Positions 17,330 through 25,867 of a DNA stretch of 64,000 bases are shown piece after piece. Position 1 is the stretch's first letter. Each line of letters starts with the position of its first letter. The position numbers and the translations under genes were made by a program. Source of the stretch: Natronobacillus azotifigens (GTDB taxonomy: Bacteria > Bacillota > Bacilli > Bacillales > Amphibacillaceae); the NCBI RefSeq assembly GCF_026805325.1, contig NZ_JAPRAT010000023.1, forward strand, positions 1 to 64,000, read 5' to 3'. Under the pieces are notes generated by a model. The model searched no databases. It had not been told where the DNA came from and was given only the letters and a program-made list of their open reading frames with translations.

Positions 17330-18901
17330 ATGATAATTAAAGAAATTAAACAATTAAAATATGGAATTCGGGATCGAACTCTCTTTGAAATCCCTCTAGT
17401 ACAAGTGCAAGCAAAACAACGCATTGGTCTTGTTGGGAAGAACGGAACTGGTAAAACGAGTCTTCTAGAAATAATCGCAGGAAAAAAACGAATAGAACAG
17501 GGTATGGTTAACGGTGAGGCTACCACCACGCTTCTCCCACAGCTAAAGCAGACAAATACAGTTCAAAGTGGTGGAGAAATCACACAAGGCTATATTGATA
17601 CGGCAATTGCCGAGAAGGCAGATTTATTACTTGCTGATGAGCCTACAACAAATCTGGATACAGAGAAAATAGAAAAACTTGAAAAAACACTCCAAAGGTT
17701 TCAAGGAGCAATTATTGCCGTTTCTCATGACCGTGCTTTCTTGGATGCAATTTGTGAGACCATTTGGGAAATTGACGATGGGAAATTACATGTCTATAAG
17801 AGGAATTATTCCGAGTATGTTGACCAGAAAGAATTGAAAATTAGACAGCAAGAAGCAGCTTATGAAACCTATATGCAGAAAAAACACCAATTAGAGCAAG
17901 CTCTTATGCAAAAGGAGAAAAAAGCAAATCGCGCTGCTAAAAAACCGAAAAATATAAGCCGTTCTGAAGCAAAAATTACTGGTGCGAAACCTTATTTTGC
18001 AAAAAAGCAAAAAAAGCTACAACAGGTAGCCAAATCGATTGAAACAAGGCTTGATAAATTAGAAAAAGTAGAAAAAGTCCGTGAACAACCTAAAATTACA
18101 ATGGATTTACCAAGTTCTGAGGACCACCATGGAAGGTTTATTATACGCGGTGAGCATGTTGGTGGGAAAGTCGGTAACCGTACACTCTGGAATCCTACAG
18201 ATTTTTATATAAAAGGTGGTGATAAAGTTGCTTTGATTGGTAATAATGGTACCGGAAAAACAACACTAATCAAACAAATTGTGAACAATGAGCCAAGTAT
18301 TACGGTTGCTCCTTCTGTTAAACTTGCCTATTTCAGTCAGAATTTAGATGTTTTGGTTAAACAGGATTCGATTTTAGATAATGTGATGTCTACTTCGATT
18401 CAAGGTGAGACAACAGTAAGGACAGTACTTGCGCGATTACATTTTTTTCGTGATGACGTGTATAAGCCAGTCCATGTTCTAAGTGGAGGAGAGCGAGTGA
18501 AAGTAGCCTTTGCGAAAATTTTTGTTAGCGACAGTAATATGCTTATTCTCGATGAACCAACAAATTTTCTAGATATTGAAGCAGTTGAGGCATTAGAAGC
18601 ATTACTGATCGATTATGAAGGTACACTCCTTTTCGTTTCTCATGACCGTGAATTTATTAACAATATCGCCAATCGAATATTTTCTATTGAAGATAAGGAA
18701 ATGAAGATATTAGATGGAACTTATGAGCTCTATAAAAGCTATTCACTAAAACCTGAAGCTAACACAGACAAACAAGAACTACTTGTGATCGAAAATAAGA
18801 TTACTGAAGTTCTTGGGAAATTAAGTTTGGAACCAACGGAAGAACTGGATCAGGAATTTCAAGAGCTTTTGCGGTTGAAAAATAAGTTGCTTTCGAATTA
18901 A
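17330..18901 (+). CDS. ABC-F ribosomal protection protein (Vga/VmlR-like)
   Basis: A cytoplasmic ABC-F ATPase with two nucleotide-binding domains and no membrane part. Walker A motifs are GLVGKNGTGKTS (Lys42) and LIGNNGTGKTT (about 300). Signatures are SGGE (about 82) and LSGGERVKVAFAK; Walker B motifs are LLLADEPTTNLD and MLILDEPTNFLD. A long basic inter-domain linker (about 180-250, rich in Lys, Gln and Glu) is the arm that reaches the peptidyl-transferase centre. Length (523), the short first domain and the attenuator place it with resistance-type ABC-Fs against lincosamides, streptogramin A and pleuromutilins; the exact spectrum is inference. Confidence 0.9.
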   Translation: MIIKEIKQLKYGIRDRTLFEIPLVQVQAKQRIGLVGKNGTGKTSLLEIIAGKKRIEQGMVNGEATTTLLPQLKQTNTVQSGGEITQGYIDTAIAEKADLLLADEPTTNLDTEKIEKLEKTLQRFQGAIIAVSHDRAFLDAICETIWEIDDGKLHVYKRNYSEYVDQKELKIRQQEAAYETYMQKKHQLEQALMQKEKKANRAAKKPKNISRSEAKITGAKPYFAKKQKKLQQVAKSIETRLDKLEKVEKVREQPKITMDLPSSEDHHGRFIIRGEHVGGKVGNRTLWNPTDFYIKGGDKVALIGNNGTGKTTLIKQIVNNEPSITVAPSVKLAYFSQNLDVLVKQDSILDNVMSTSIQGETTVRTVLARLHFFRDDVYKPVHVLSGGERVKVAFAKIFVSDSNMLILDEPTNFLDIEAVEALEALLIDYEGTLLFVSHDREFINNIANRIFSIEDKEMKILDGTYELYKSYSLKPEANTDKQELLVIENKITEVLGKLSLEPTEELDQEFQELLRLKNKLLSN

Positions 18902-18933
18902 AGATTAGTGAGGTTTTCACCTTCTCCTAATAA

Positions 18934-18976
18934 AATAACCTCTTACAGATCTAATATCTGAAGAGGTTATTCTAAT
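18934..18976 (+). terminator. Terminator after ABC-F gene
   Basis: AATAACCTCTT pairs AAGAGGTTATT, with an inner CAGAT/ATCTG stem and a moderate T-rich tail. Confidence 0.7.
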
Positions 18977-19000
18977 CAAACTTATTATAAAACCACCATT

Positions 19001-19053
19001 TATCCCGGAGCAACCGTGCCAAAAACCCCTACTGATTAACGTTTCACTTTATA
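19001..19053 (+). repeat. Element A, internally deleted copy
   Basis: Starts TATCCCGGAGCAACCGT and jumps to CTACTGATTAACGTTTCACTTTATA: both ends of element A with the middle hairpins lost. Both ends keep the TTTAT context. Confidence 0.7.
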
Positions 19054-19129
19054 GCAAACAAGTTCCTGTTGATTATTCTTTTGAAAAAGAATATAATGGC
19101 GTAATATTTATTTTTAGGTTGGGGGGGGA

Positions 19130-19903
19130 ATGATGAAGCAGGAAGAAGCGGTTAAGGCCATTTCACGAAGTTTAATGGAGGATGATCTAGTAAAGTCGAT
19201 TTTTCTAAAAGGGTCTATGGGTAGAGGTGAATACGATGAACATTCGGATGTAGACCTTTACTGTTTAGTCGAAGAAGAAGAGCAAGAGTTGTTTCTAACA
19301 AAACGATTAAAGCATTTAGAAGCTTATAGAAAAATATTGTTTTATGAAGATTTTTTTATTATTGCACCTCAAATCATTGCCGTCTTTGATAATCTTCTTC
19401 ATGTAGATTTATTTACGGTTACTGATAAGGGATTCAAAGAAAAAGATTATTTTCGCGTATTGTATGATCCAGACGGTAGGTTAACGAAATTTCAATCTAC
19501 TCAAAATTCACTTCTTGCCTTAGAGGAGTTTAGTAGCTGTGCCTATGATGTCGCTTGGTTTTTATTTCAGTATAATAAGGCAAGACAAAGAGGAAATGAT
19601 TTATGGGCTGTGAATATGTTGCAGCAGGTTATGGTTAACTTTTCTAAAGTATTATTACATAGGTATAAACCTGAAAAAGCTCAATTAGGATTAAAAAGTC
19701 TTGAGGCGCAATTAGATCCTATTCTACTTGCTAAGGTAAAGAATATTTTTATCTACATAACACCAAATGCTCATGAAAAGGCAGTGTATTCCTTCATTAA
19801 CCTACTAAACGAGGAGATCAACTGGATAGAATCTAAGGTGGAAAGCGATTCTCAAGCGGTTCCGTTTATGCAAATGATGATCAACCTGCTCTCTGAGTCA
19901 TAA
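19130..19903 (+). CDS. Nucleotidyltransferase-domain protein
   Basis: A 257-residue protein with the polymerase-beta nucleotidyltransferase motif GSMGRGEYDEHSDVDLY (residues about 28-44; G-S, then D-x-D metal ligands), a later acidic strand HVDLF and an all-helical C-terminal half. This layout is shared with streptomycin/aminoglycoside adenylyltransferase-like proteins of bacilli, but the acceptor is unknown and resistance is not shown. The start follows a run of eight G; ATG 19130 or 19133 are both possible. Confidence 0.8.
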   Translation: MMKQEEAVKAISRSLMEDDLVKSIFLKGSMGRGEYDEHSDVDLYCLVEEEEQELFLTKRLKHLEAYRKILFYEDFFIIAPQIIAVFDNLLHVDLFTVTDKGFKEKDYFRVLYDPDGRLTKFQSTQNSLLALEEFSSCAYDVAWFLFQYNKARQRGNDLWAVNMLQQVMVNFSKVLLHRYKPEKAQLGLKSLEAQLDPILLAKVKNIFIYITPNAHEKAVYSFINLLNEEINWIESKVESDSQAVPFMQMMINLLSES

Positions 19904-19984
19904 GAGGAAGGGATTAATCGTAGGATGTTAGCCTTTTTGGTCTAGGTAGACACGTACGGTTTTATTCACTTTATACGTATTACT

Positions 19985-20028
19985 AGAATCGAGAACGTGC
20001 TACTTGCACAATTTCTCGGTTCTTTTTG
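19985..20028 (+). terminator. Terminator after nucleotidyltransferase gene
   Basis: AGAATCGAGAA pairs TTTCTCGGTTCT with one wobble; TTTTTG follows. Confidence 0.75.
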
Positions 20029-20185
20029 TTTCTAGGAAACGAGAACATGTGGAGTGACCGATAACTTTCTGGAGCAAAAATAGCCCCCCCCACACACAGC
20101 CTCGACGAGAATAATTAGGAAACTCCACGAAGTAATTTACGATATGTCAGGTCATCATCGGTTAGCAAGCGTACTGTGATTTCTT

Positions 20186-20239
20186 TATCCCAGAGCAACC
20201 GTCCGTAAGTCGCCCAGTTCAAAAAATCAAAGTTGTTTA
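20186..20239 (+). repeat. Element A, 5' part
   Basis: TATCCCAGAGCAACCGTCCGT, then a diverged CGCCCAGTTCAAAAAATCAA and AGTTGTTTA. Only the first 55 nt of the element remain; it begins after CTTTAT. Confidence 0.65.
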
Positions 20240-20544
20240 TTTTTGAGAAAAGTAGCAAATGGTAACGTATAAAGGAAAGAGGAGGTTGATGAGTAGTGTA
20301 CGACAAAGAAATGACGTGTGCTAGTTTACCTATTACTTTTCTTGTGTTGCGCGCGGGCAATTTTGTTGTGCAGAATGGATTCATTTGCCTCTTCCTTACA
20401 TTACTTCATACCCACAAAAAGGTTGCTGTAGACCCATATGAAGTCGATTTGCTAGAATAAAAAAGACCTTACCGGAAAGAAATAAAGGTGAAACATAACC
20501 TTGTTAAAATAGCATAAGGGTAGGAGAGTTTGGAGGGAACGAAA

Positions 20545-21453
20545 ATGAAGCAGGTTCAACGCAGTCGGAAAGCACAGTTTGCTTCCTGGGTAGGAATTAT
20601 CGGTAATTTTTTTCTAGCTATAATCAAAGGCATCATAGGGTGGATATCTGGAAGCCATGCCCTAATTGCTGATGCGGTTCATTCTGCTTCGGATGTCATT
20701 AGTTCGGTCACCGTTCTAGCGGGTATACGTGCTGCGAATAAGCCCCCTGATAAAGAACATCCATATGGGCATGGCAAAGCGGAAAGTATATCTGCCATCA
20801 TTGTGTCCATATTATTAATTTTGGTGGGGATTGAAATTGCCTCATCCTCCTTGCAAGTTTTTTGGGGAGAGACACCACAAGCGCCGACAGGGATTGCTCT
20901 CATCGCTGTGTCAATCTCGATTGTATGTAAGGAGCTTCTGTATCAATATAAGCATCGATTGGGAAAACGAATCAACAGTCCTGCACTGATGGCTGATGCC
21001 TGGCACCACCGTTCGGATGTGTTATCCTCGGTTGGCGTCTTTTTCGGAATAGGCGGAGCGATGATCGGGGAACGGATTGGATACGTGCAACTAGTCTATC
21101 TGGATCCGCTAGCCGGAATAATCGTAGCTCTGTTTATCATGCGAATTGGTTATCTGATGATTCGGGAGTCGATTCACATGGTACTAGAAAACATATTAGA
21201 TGAAGAAGAGAGCAAGCGTTTTACTGTAACAACAGAGAACGTAAATGGTGTTTTGCAGGTGGATGATTTACGGGCCCGAAGCCATGGTCAATATGTGGTT
21301 CTTGACCTTAAAATTAGTGTTGATGCCACACTTAACGTAGAAAAAGGCCATCACATTTCTAAACAAGTAAAGAAAGCATTAATGACGGAGCATGACGATG
21401 TGTACGATGTGCTGGTGCATATCAATCCATACGCTGGAACAAAGAAATCTTAA
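20545..21453 (+). CDS. Cation diffusion facilitator (CDF) transporter
   Basis: Integral membrane metal/proton antiporter of 302 residues with six predicted membrane helices and a C-terminal cytoplasmic ferredoxin-like domain. Metal-site motifs HSASD (His46, Asp50) in helix 2 and HHRSD in helix 5 are present, along with the helix 3 HPYGHGKAES signature. The His-xxx-Asp pairs fit divalent metal export; Bacillus relatives include manganese exporters, so Zn, Co or Mn remain open. ATG 20545 follows GGAGGG by 7 nt; the earlier in-frame TTG at 20530 overlaps that site. No regulator is adjacent. Confidence 0.92.
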   Translation: MKQVQRSRKAQFASWVGIIGNFFLAIIKGIIGWISGSHALIADAVHSASDVISSVTVLAGIRAANKPPDKEHPYGHGKAESISAIIVSILLILVGIEIASSSLQVFWGETPQAPTGIALIAVSISIVCKELLYQYKHRLGKRINSPALMADAWHHRSDVLSSVGVFFGIGGAMIGERIGYVQLVYLDPLAGIIVALFIMRIGYLMIRESIHMVLENILDEEESKRFTVTTENVNGVLQVDDLRARSHGQYVVLDLKISVDATLNVEKGHHISKQVKKALMTEHDDVYDVLVHINPYAGTKKS

Positions 21454-21578
21454 TTGTAGTAATAAATGAGATAGTAGGCTGTCTCCGTGCTCTTTTTAAT
21501 TACTTGCGTCAATTAGTGAGAGTTATGGGAGGTTGCTTTGGATAAAAAACAGCATTTTTAAAATAAATTGTTTTTTTA

Positions 21579-21940
21579 GTGAATGGTATTCAAAATAATG
21601 GTAATATAAATGTGGGTAATGAAACGCGATGGAATTATGTTTCCATTACAGCGGGAGTAACGGGGGAAATTATCTATAGAGGATTTTTAATCTTTGCTTT
21701 TGCATTTTTATTTCCTCATTTCTCAATTTGGTTAATTATTCTTTTAGTCTCATTATTGTTCGGTCTCGCTCACACTTATCAGGGCTTGATTACGGGTGTA
21801 TTAAGAACAACAATTTTTGGAATGCTTTTTTCTATCCTTTATATTGCTTTAGGTCCATCTTACCACTGATTGTTTTTCATTTCTTAATAGACTATTTTGC
21901 AAAATTAGGAGAAAAAGAAACGGAAAGTGTCACGCTATAG
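21579..21940 (+). pseudogene. CPBP intramembrane protease remnant, frameshifted
   Basis: Encodes the core of a CPBP (Abi) membrane protease: GEIIYRGFLIFAFAFLF with the first part of the EExxxR-like motif reduced to E-I-I-Y-R, then LLFGLAHTYQG with the His motif, then YIALG. A missing base near 21853 then ends the frame, while the next frame continues as SILPLIVFHFLIDYFAKLGE with the last H/N-type motif. The N-terminal half is absent. Clearly non-functional as a full protease. Confidence 0.75.
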
Positions 21941-21985
21941 CGTGACATGACAAGTGTTCGCTTGTCACCATTAGCCCCTTACAAA
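21924..21985 (+). repeat. Element B, partial copy
   Basis: Contains the perfect palindrome GTCACGCTATAGCGTGAC (21929-21946), then TGACAAG-tgttcg-CTTGTCA, then CCATTAGCCCCTTACAAA. The same order is found in the copy at 54.09-54.15 kb. It sits directly at the end of the CPBP remnant. Confidence 0.7.
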
Positions 21986-22233
21986 TAAATAGGTGCATGA
22001 ATTAAATGTAACCGAGCTAGACCAAATCATATGTTAGTGTGTTGGGAGTAGCAAACAGGTATCATTATTTAAGTAAACACTCCTGAGGGATCCATAATAA
22101 AGCCTATTCGAAGGAAGAAACACTGAGTGAAATGGAAAAATGTGATAATTCTATTGTGTCATGTACAAGTGTTACTTCCTGTACATTTGCAAATAAACAC
22201 AATCAAAAAATATTGAACGGGATGGTATGCTAA

Positions 22234-22701
22234 ATGATATTAGTAAGTGCTTGTTTAGCGGGATTAGAAGTAAGATATAATGGTACACATAGCATAGATC
22301 AACGAATAACTAAATTAGTAAAAGAGGGGAAAGCAATATCAATTTGTCCAGAGTTACTTGGAGGATTCTCTACTCCGAGAGAACCGGCAGAAATAATTGG
22401 AGGAAACGGTGATGATGTATTAGCTGGAAAAGCTTCCGTAATAGAAAGGTCAGGAAAAGATGTGACTGAACTTTATATAAAAGGTGCTTATGCTACTTTG
22501 AAACAAGTGAAAAAGTTACATATCACTACGGTTGTCCTTAAAGAAGATAGTCCTTCGTGTGGTACTTCGTCTATCTATAACGGCGAGTTTAAAGGGCTAA
22601 AGATTCCTGGCAGGGGAGTAACTGCTGCTTTACTTAAGAGGGAAGGTCTGGAGGTAATATCAGAAAAACAATGGGATGAACGTGCTTATTTAGATGGATA
22701 A
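22234..22701 (+). CDS. DUF523 (TudS-like) protein
   Basis: A 155-residue DUF523 protein. Three cysteines conserved in the family, Cys7 in SACLAG, Cys38 in ISICPE and Cys109 in DSPSCGT, can hold an Fe-S cluster. In the family TudS uses such a cluster to remove sulfur from 2-thiouracil, but most members are unassigned. The N-terminal MILVSACLAGLEVRYNG and PREPAEI blocks are typical. The start is the only ATG at the head of the domain; its ribosome binding site (GGGATGG) is modest. Confidence 0.85.
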   Translation: MILVSACLAGLEVRYNGTHSIDQRITKLVKEGKAISICPELLGGFSTPREPAEIIGGNGDDVLAGKASVIERSGKDVTELYIKGAYATLKQVKKLHITTVVLKEDSPSCGTSSIYNGEFKGLKIPGRGVTAALLKREGLEVISEKQWDERAYLDG

Positions 22702-22790
22702 TGGTGAAAGACCGTCTATTGGAACTATGGTGGATCTAGGATTCTTTTTGTAGATAAAGAACTGAAAAAGTGAAAAGAGAGGATTTTTTA

Positions 22791-23156
22791 ATGAATGAAA
22801 AGGACGCTTTAAGAAAATATATTAACGCGACGAATACGCATGATTTTAACCAAGTAAGGAAAGTGCTTCACGAAAATGCCGTTTATTGGTTTACAGATAA
22901 GACATGCAAGGATATGAGTGAAATCCAGTCATATTTTGAAAATGCTTGGGAGGTTATTAAGGAAGAGGTATATACCGCTAATGATATACAATGGATCTCT
23001 AAGGATCAAAATGCAGCAACTTGTATTTATTCCTATCAATATGAAGGTTATCATAACGGTACCTTTGTTTCAGGTAGTGGTAGGGCAACTAATGTTTTTG
23101 TTAAGGATAATGAGAATCAATGGAAACTAATACATGAGCATTTGAGCAGCCTATAA
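22791..23156 (+). CDS. SnoaL/NTF2-like small protein
   Basis: A 121-residue protein with the cone-shaped NTF2/SnoaL-like pattern: an N-terminal helix pair (ALRKYINATNTHDFNQVRKV), an aromatic-rich sheet (DAAVYWF-like region) and the final strand NQWKLIHEHLSSL. The family binds or isomerises small molecules; no function can be assigned. ATG 22791 follows GAGAGG by 8 nt. It lies between DUF523 and fosX on the same strand. Confidence 0.75.
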   Translation: MNEKDALRKYINATNTHDFNQVRKVLHENAVYWFTDKTCKDMSEIQSYFENAWEVIKEEVYTANDIQWISKDQNAATCIYSYQYEGYHNGTFVSGSGRATNVFVKDNENQWKLIHEHLSSL

Positions 23157-23209
23157 AAATAACTACTTGTTCAGATTCAGCTACTGTAGTAAAAAGGAGA
23201 CGATAAGAA

Positions 23210-23626
23210 ATGATAGAGAGCGTTAGTCATATTACTTTCGTAGTCAAAGATTTGGAGAGAACAACTAGTCTCTATAAAGAATTATTTGGTGCTAAGGAAG
23301 TATATTATAGTGGTGATCAATTGCATTCTATATCTAAAGAGAGATTTTTTATTATTGGAGGTCAATGGATCGCCGTGATGGAAAATAAAGAGATTCTAAA
23401 TAAGACATATCATCATGTCGCTTTTAAAATAAGAGAAGAAGATGTAGACTACTACCAACATAAAATAAAGCAGTTAAATTTAGAAATGAAAAAGCCGAGA
23501 CCAAGAATAAAGGGAGAGGGTTATTCCATCTACTTTTATGATTATGACAATAATTTTTTTGAACTTCATACAGGAACTTTAAATGAAAGGCTATCCGCTT
23601 ATCAAAATGTTGATAAGGATCAGTAG
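23210..23626 (+). CDS. fosX: Fosfomycin hydrolase FosX
   Basis: VOC-fold enzyme that hydrates the epoxide of fosfomycin using Mn2+. The 138-residue sequence matches FosX closely: SHITFVVKDLERTTSLY, SISKERFFIIGG, TYHHVAFKI and RIKGEGYSIYFYDYDN. Metal ligands His7, His69 and Glu118 are present, and Glu44 (in SKERFF), the general base that separates FosX from the thiol transferases FosA and FosB, is conserved. A GGAG site precedes the ATG. It is a chromosomal-style intrinsic gene with no mobile element next to it. Confidence 0.93.
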   Translation: MIESVSHITFVVKDLERTTSLYKELFGAKEVYYSGDQLHSISKERFFIIGGQWIAVMENKEILNKTYHHVAFKIREEDVDYYQHKIKQLNLEMKKPRPRIKGEGYSIYFYDYDNNFFELHTGTLNERLSAYQNVDKDQ

Positions 23627-23943
23627 AAGTAATATTTTTTGGGAAATGTGGCTAAAATGGCCGTTTCCCAAATTAGCTCTAAGGCTTAACGGTCAAACAA
23701 GTAAACAATTCTTTCTACGGCGAAGACAAAAGTAATTTGTTAAACAGAATAAGTAGAAGAAAATCAGTGGACGGTAATAGTGTCTGTAGATGTTGTGACA
23801 GATAGTAGTGACTATGATATCTTGTGTGGAACTCAAGTGAATTAAGCATCAACGGTTACTCATTCATTACGAACGCAATGTGAATCATAGCTGTTATAAT
23901 TCAAGCTAAGGTTGAATACGAGATACATATATTTGAAAATTCA

Positions 23944-23982
23944 AAATAGGAGTTCCAATCTAATTGGAACTCCTATTTTTTG
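23944..23982 (+). terminator. Strong terminator, orphan
   Basis: AAATAGGAGTTCCAAT pairs perfectly with ATTGGAACTCCTATTT around a 3-nt loop and a TTTTTG tail. It lies 318 nt after fosX, so it may end the fosX transcript or a small RNA. Confidence 0.8.
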
Positions 23983-24208
23983 TTGCTTAGAAAATGCAAC
24001 ATGCTGAATAACTTTCGGAACAGGTATAACCAAGTTCAGACTTGAACGCCAAAAACAAGGCTACTTTACGAAGCAATCTAAGCTAAGCCATTATTGGTCA
24101 ACAAGAAAAACGTGATTTGATCCGCTTCAGTTGTTACATTTTAAATCGGTGCTCTGTGCATCTGTCCGATATTTTATTAGGGAACAGAAACAACTCCTAA
24201 AAAAATGG

Positions 24209-24237
24209 TTGCAAGGTGTTTTTAATGTGTATATAAT
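24209..24237 (+). promoter_or_regulatory. Sigma-A promoter of yfzA-gntR-ABC operon
   Basis: TTGCAA (24209-24214), a 17-nt spacer and TATAAT (24232-24237). Confidence 0.85.
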
Positions 24238-24263
24238 GTTAATATAGTATATATACATTATAT
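24231..24263. promoter_or_regulatory. Operator-like inverted repeat (GntR/YtrA type)
   Basis: ATATAATGT (24231-24239) and ACATTATAT (24255-24263) are exact inverted copies separated by 15 nt and overlap the -10 box. The likely binder is the GntR protein encoded at 24624, giving autorepression. Confidence 0.6.
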
Positions 24264-24302
24264 GAATGTTATTTGGCGAGTCTAAAAGGAGTGGTGTTTT
24301 CT

Positions 24303-24614
24303 GTGGAAAACGAAGAAAAATCTTCTCGCAGTAGCCCTGTGAAACGTTGGTTAATTCTAATTGGTCTATTCTTACTTGTTCAATTGATCTTTTTTGGAAT
24401 AGACGGGACGATGTTGGAGCCAAACATAAACGATAGTGGGAGGTTGTTTGCTAGGATAGGTAGATGGGTTTTAGAATCAAAATTGTTCACAGAATGGATT
24501 ACGCTATATGGATACCCATTTTTTAACATGCTCATGACCATTCACATTATTGCCCTACTATTTCAAGCTATCAACGACATTCGTTCAAGTGTTTTTTCAA
24601 AAAACGAAAGATGA
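24303..24614 (+). CDS. YfzA-like membrane protein
   Basis: A 103-residue protein resembling Bacillus YfzA: an N-terminal charged stretch, a membrane helix (WLILIGLFLLVQLIFFGIDG), an amphipathic middle and a C-terminal helix (FFNMLMTIHIIALLFQAIND). GTG 24303 is chosen because AAAGGAG lies 12 nt upstream; other in-frame GTGs are too close. First gene of the regulator-ABC operon; function unknown. Confidence 0.65.
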   Translation: MENEEKSSRSSPVKRWLILIGLFLLVQLIFFGIDGTMLEPNINDSGRLFARIGRWVLESKLFTEWITLYGYPFFNMLMTIHIIALLFQAINDIRSSVFSKNER

Positions 24615-24623
24615 GGGATTAAC

Positions 24624-24995
24624 ATGCAAATAATTATATCTAACAGTTCAAAGGAGCCAATCTATGAGCAAATTACTAATCAAGTTAAATCAGCTATTTT
24701 AACAGGTGAATTGCAAGAGGGAGCAGCAATCCCCTCTATGCGTAAACTTGCTAAGGATTTACAAATAAGTGTCATTACGACGAAGCGAGCTTATGAAGAG
24801 TTGGAGAAGTCGGGTTTTATTTATTCGATTGTTGGAAAAGGCTCGTTTGTAGCAGAGCAAAATTTAGAGGTAATCAGAGAGAAGAAGCTGCATGTCATCG
24901 AGGAGCAACTGAATGCGGTCATAACCAATAGCAAAGAAATTGGCCTGTCATTAGATGAACTACAGCAACTACTGACGATTTTATATGAGGAGTGA
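24624..24995 (+). CDS. GntR-family regulator, YtrA subfamily
   Basis: A short GntR regulator of 123 residues with a winged helix-turn-helix at about 10-75 (PIYEQITNQVKSAILTGELQ, PSMRKLAKDLQISVITTKRA, GFIYSIVGKGSF) and only a short helical dimerisation tail. Lack of an effector domain is the mark of the YtrA type, which usually represses a linked ABC transporter and responds to cell-envelope stress. The next gene begins 5 bp downstream. Confidence 0.9.
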   Translation: MQIIISNSSKEPIYEQITNQVKSAILTGELQEGAAIPSMRKLAKDLQISVITTKRAYEELEKSGFIYSIVGKGSFVAEQNLEVIREKKLHVIEEQLNAVITNSKEIGLSLDELQQLLTILYEE

Positions 24996-25000
24996 ACGGG

Positions 25001-25867
25001 ATGGAGAATGTAGTTGAATTAAAAAATGTAGCGAAGAAATTCAAAGGGTTTGCTGTTGAAAATATTAATTTGGAAATAAAACAAGGCTTTGTAACAGGAT
25101 TCATGGGAGAAAATGGAGCTGGTAAGTCAACAACGATAAAAATGATCTTAAATTTATTACAGCCAGATGCTGGAGAAGTTAAGGTTTTTGGGTTGGATTA
25201 TCATTCGCATGAGAAGGCAATCAAGGAACGCATTGGGTTTGTTTATGATGGCAATGTTTTTTTTGAAGGATTGAATTTAAAAGATATAAAACGTATTGTT
25301 GCACCAGCTTATAAGCGCTGGGATGATGATCTGTTTTATAAATATATCGAGCAATTCGAGTTGCCACTTAATAAAGCGATTAAAACTTTCTCAAAAGGGA
25401 TGCAAATGAAGGCATCATTAGCGATCGCGTTGTCACACCATGCGGAATTAATTATTCTGGACGAACCAACAGCGGGTTTAGATCCCATTTTCAGACGAGA
25501 GTTGTTGGATCTCTTGCAAGAATTGATGGTAGATGGTAATCGGTCGATTTTTTTCTCTACCCATATAACAAGTGATCTAGATCGGATCGCTGATTATCTC
25601 GCATTTATCCACAAAGGTGAATTAATATTTAATCAATCTGTTCATGAGGTGGCTGAAAATTATGCACTCGTAAAAGGGAAGCTGGATCTTCTAGATAGAG
25701 ACACTGAAAAAGCGTTTGTGCATATTCGTCGCGCATCGACAGGGTTTGAAGCATTAACTGATAATAGTAGTGAAGTGAAAAAAACGTTCGGTGATCGTGT
25801 TGTTATTGAACGCGCCTCACTAGAAGATATTATGTATTACTTAAAAGGGGGGATACATCTTGGTTAA
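25001..25867 (+). CDS. ABC transporter ATP-binding protein (YtrB-like)
   Basis: A 288-residue ATPase with Walker A GENGAGKST (about residues 34-42), a signature region KTFSKGMQMKASLAIALSHH (SKGM replaces the usual SGGQ), Walker B LIILDEPTAGLDP and switch His in FFSTHI. It ends with an about 70-residue C-terminal extension typical of YtrB/EcsA-like exporters. ATG 25001 is preferred over GTG 24992, which overlaps the regulator stop. It couples to the permease through a 4-codon overlap. Confidence 0.92.
   Translation: MENVVELKNVAKKFKGFAVENINLEIKQGFVTGFMGENGAGKSTTIKMILNLLQPDAGEVKVFGLDYHSHEKAIKERIGFVYDGNVFFEGLNLKDIKRIVAPAYKRWDDDLFYKYIEQFELPLNKAIKTFSKGMQMKASLAIALSHHAELIILDEPTAGLDPIFRRELLDLLQELMVDGNRSIFFSTHITSDLDRIADYLAFIHKGELIFNQSVHEVAENYALVKGKLDLLDRDTEKAFVHIRRASTGFEALTDNSSEVKKTFGDRVVIERASLEDIMYYLKGGIHLG

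Larger units (their letters stand above)
19904..20544. other. Gene-poor stretch
   Basis: Contains a terminator (19985-20028), a C-rich run (gccccccccacacac near 20086) and a partial element A (20186-20239). On the minus strand a short frame ending near 20115 reads EITVRLLTDDDLTYRKLLRG, like the first residues of a GNAT protein, but no rest of a gene exists. Confidence 0.5.
23627..24302. other. Gene-less stretch
   Basis: Holds an imperfect inverted repeat just after fosX (about 23638-23672, TTTGGGAAA/TTTCCCAAA, without a T tail on its 3' side), a strong orphan terminator (23944-23982) and the promoter and operator of the next operon (24209-24263). No coding region is supported. Confidence 0.55.

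Noticed and set aside
20115..20384. Minus-strand 89-codon frame ending EITVRLLTDDDLTYRKLLRG
   Set aside because: The last residues resemble the start of a GNAT protein, but the rest is element A sequence and no acetyltransferase body follows; at most a tiny remnant.
23635..23672. Inverted repeat TTTGGGAAA/TTTCCCAAA after fosX as terminator
   Set aside because: The T run lies on the 5' side of the stem, and no T tail follows on either strand.
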